Shown piece by piece: positions 13,017 through 13,175 of a stretch of DNA of 13,175 nt. Position 1 is the stretch's first letter. Each line of letters starts with the position of its first letter. Location: assembly GCF_902388705.1 (NCBI RefSeq), contig NZ_CABMQJ010000052.1, positions 1 through 13,175 on the forward strand, read 5' to 3'. The stretch is from an uncultured Alistipes sp. GTDB lineage: Bacteria > Bacteroidota > Bacteroidia > Bacteroidales > Rikenellaceae. Below the pieces are notes generated by a model. That model did not search any database. It was not told where the DNA came from and worked only from the letters and a program-made list of their open reading frames with translations. A program made the position numbers and the translations under genes.

Positions 13017-13037
13017 CCCCGCTCCGGCGGGGCTTTT
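13017..13037 (+). terminator. candidate intrinsic terminator
   Basis: CCCCGC (13017-13022) pairs with GCGGGG (13027-13032) across a TCCG loop, followed by C and four T (13034-13037). The structure is compact and terminator-like, but it is 230 bases after trmB and the T-run is short. It could end read-through from the operon. Confidence 0.45.
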
Positions 13038-13175
13038 CACTCTCCGCCGAGAATCCGCTTCGGCCGCCCCGTTTTCCGGCACCCGCTTTTTCACGCCGGC
13101 CGTACAACCTCACCCAAACACCCCCTCCGTCGCCATCCCGGGTGTCCGGCAGGCAACGCTTCACCTCCATGTCGC

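Larger units (their letters stand above)
12787..13175. other. non-coding region after trmB
   Basis: No convincing gene is seen in these 389 bases. The region contains a bulged hairpin, an 8-base-pair stem, a degenerate four-copy repeat of about 33 bp and a GC-rich hairpin with a short T-run. A 227-codon minus-strand frame covers it but also runs deep into trmB antisense, and repeat spacings of 34, 33 and 32 bases would break any repeat frame, so it is not called. The next gene lies beyond the window. Confidence 0.6.

Noticed and set aside
12487..13170. 227-codon minus-strand frame including the 33-bp repeat as 11-residue repeats (GAKQRVKL)
   Set aside because: About 300 bases overlap trmB antisense, the outer repeat spacings (34 and 32) do not keep frame, and no promoter or family resemblance was found.

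Overview
The window looks like chromosomal DNA of a GC-rich member of the Bacteroidales, most likely Alistipes or a close relative. The evidence is the TAnnTTTG promoter -7 boxes in place of the E. coli-type -10, the absence of obvious Shine-Dalgarno sequences, the family set (GH106-type enzyme, TPR-histidine kinase, PSP1/RicT beside GldH), and strongly GC-biased third codon positions. The genus is inferred from this style, not from a marker gene. I see no tRNA, rRNA, CRISPR array, insertion sequence or phage gene.

Layout. From 1 to 3066 (minus strand) lies most of a secreted GH106-like glycosidase, cut off by the left window edge. A 700-base divergent intergenic region (3067-3765) separates it from a plus-strand Clp/Hsp100 unfoldase (3766-6219). 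This intergenic region holds the glycosidase promoter, a cluster of hairpins and two doubtful small minus-strand reading frames. The unfoldase ends in a strong intrinsic terminator. Three further plus-strand transcription units follow, each with its own Bacteroidetes-type promoter: a TPR sensor histidine kinase (6370-8418), a MATE exporter (8524-9891), and an apparent operon of ricT-like PSP1 protein, gldH-like lipoprotein and trmB (9961-12786). The last 389 bases have no convincing gene, but contain a degenerate four-copy repeat of about 33 bp and several hairpins.

How the genes fit together. Most of the window is housekeeping or cell-surface function: protein quality control (Clp), RNA metabolism (RicT, TrmB), an outer-envelope lipoprotein (GldH), efflux (MATE), signal sensing (kinase) and glycan breakdown (GH106-like). 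Only ricT-gldH-trmB looks like one operon; the others look independently transcribed. No clearly new multi-gene system is visible.

The signals most worth following are a run of nine G inside the kinase gene that could switch it on and off, a duplicated palindrome bracketing the MATE promoter, a long low-complexity Arg/Asn/Gly tail on the RicT homologue, and the repeat block downstream of trmB.
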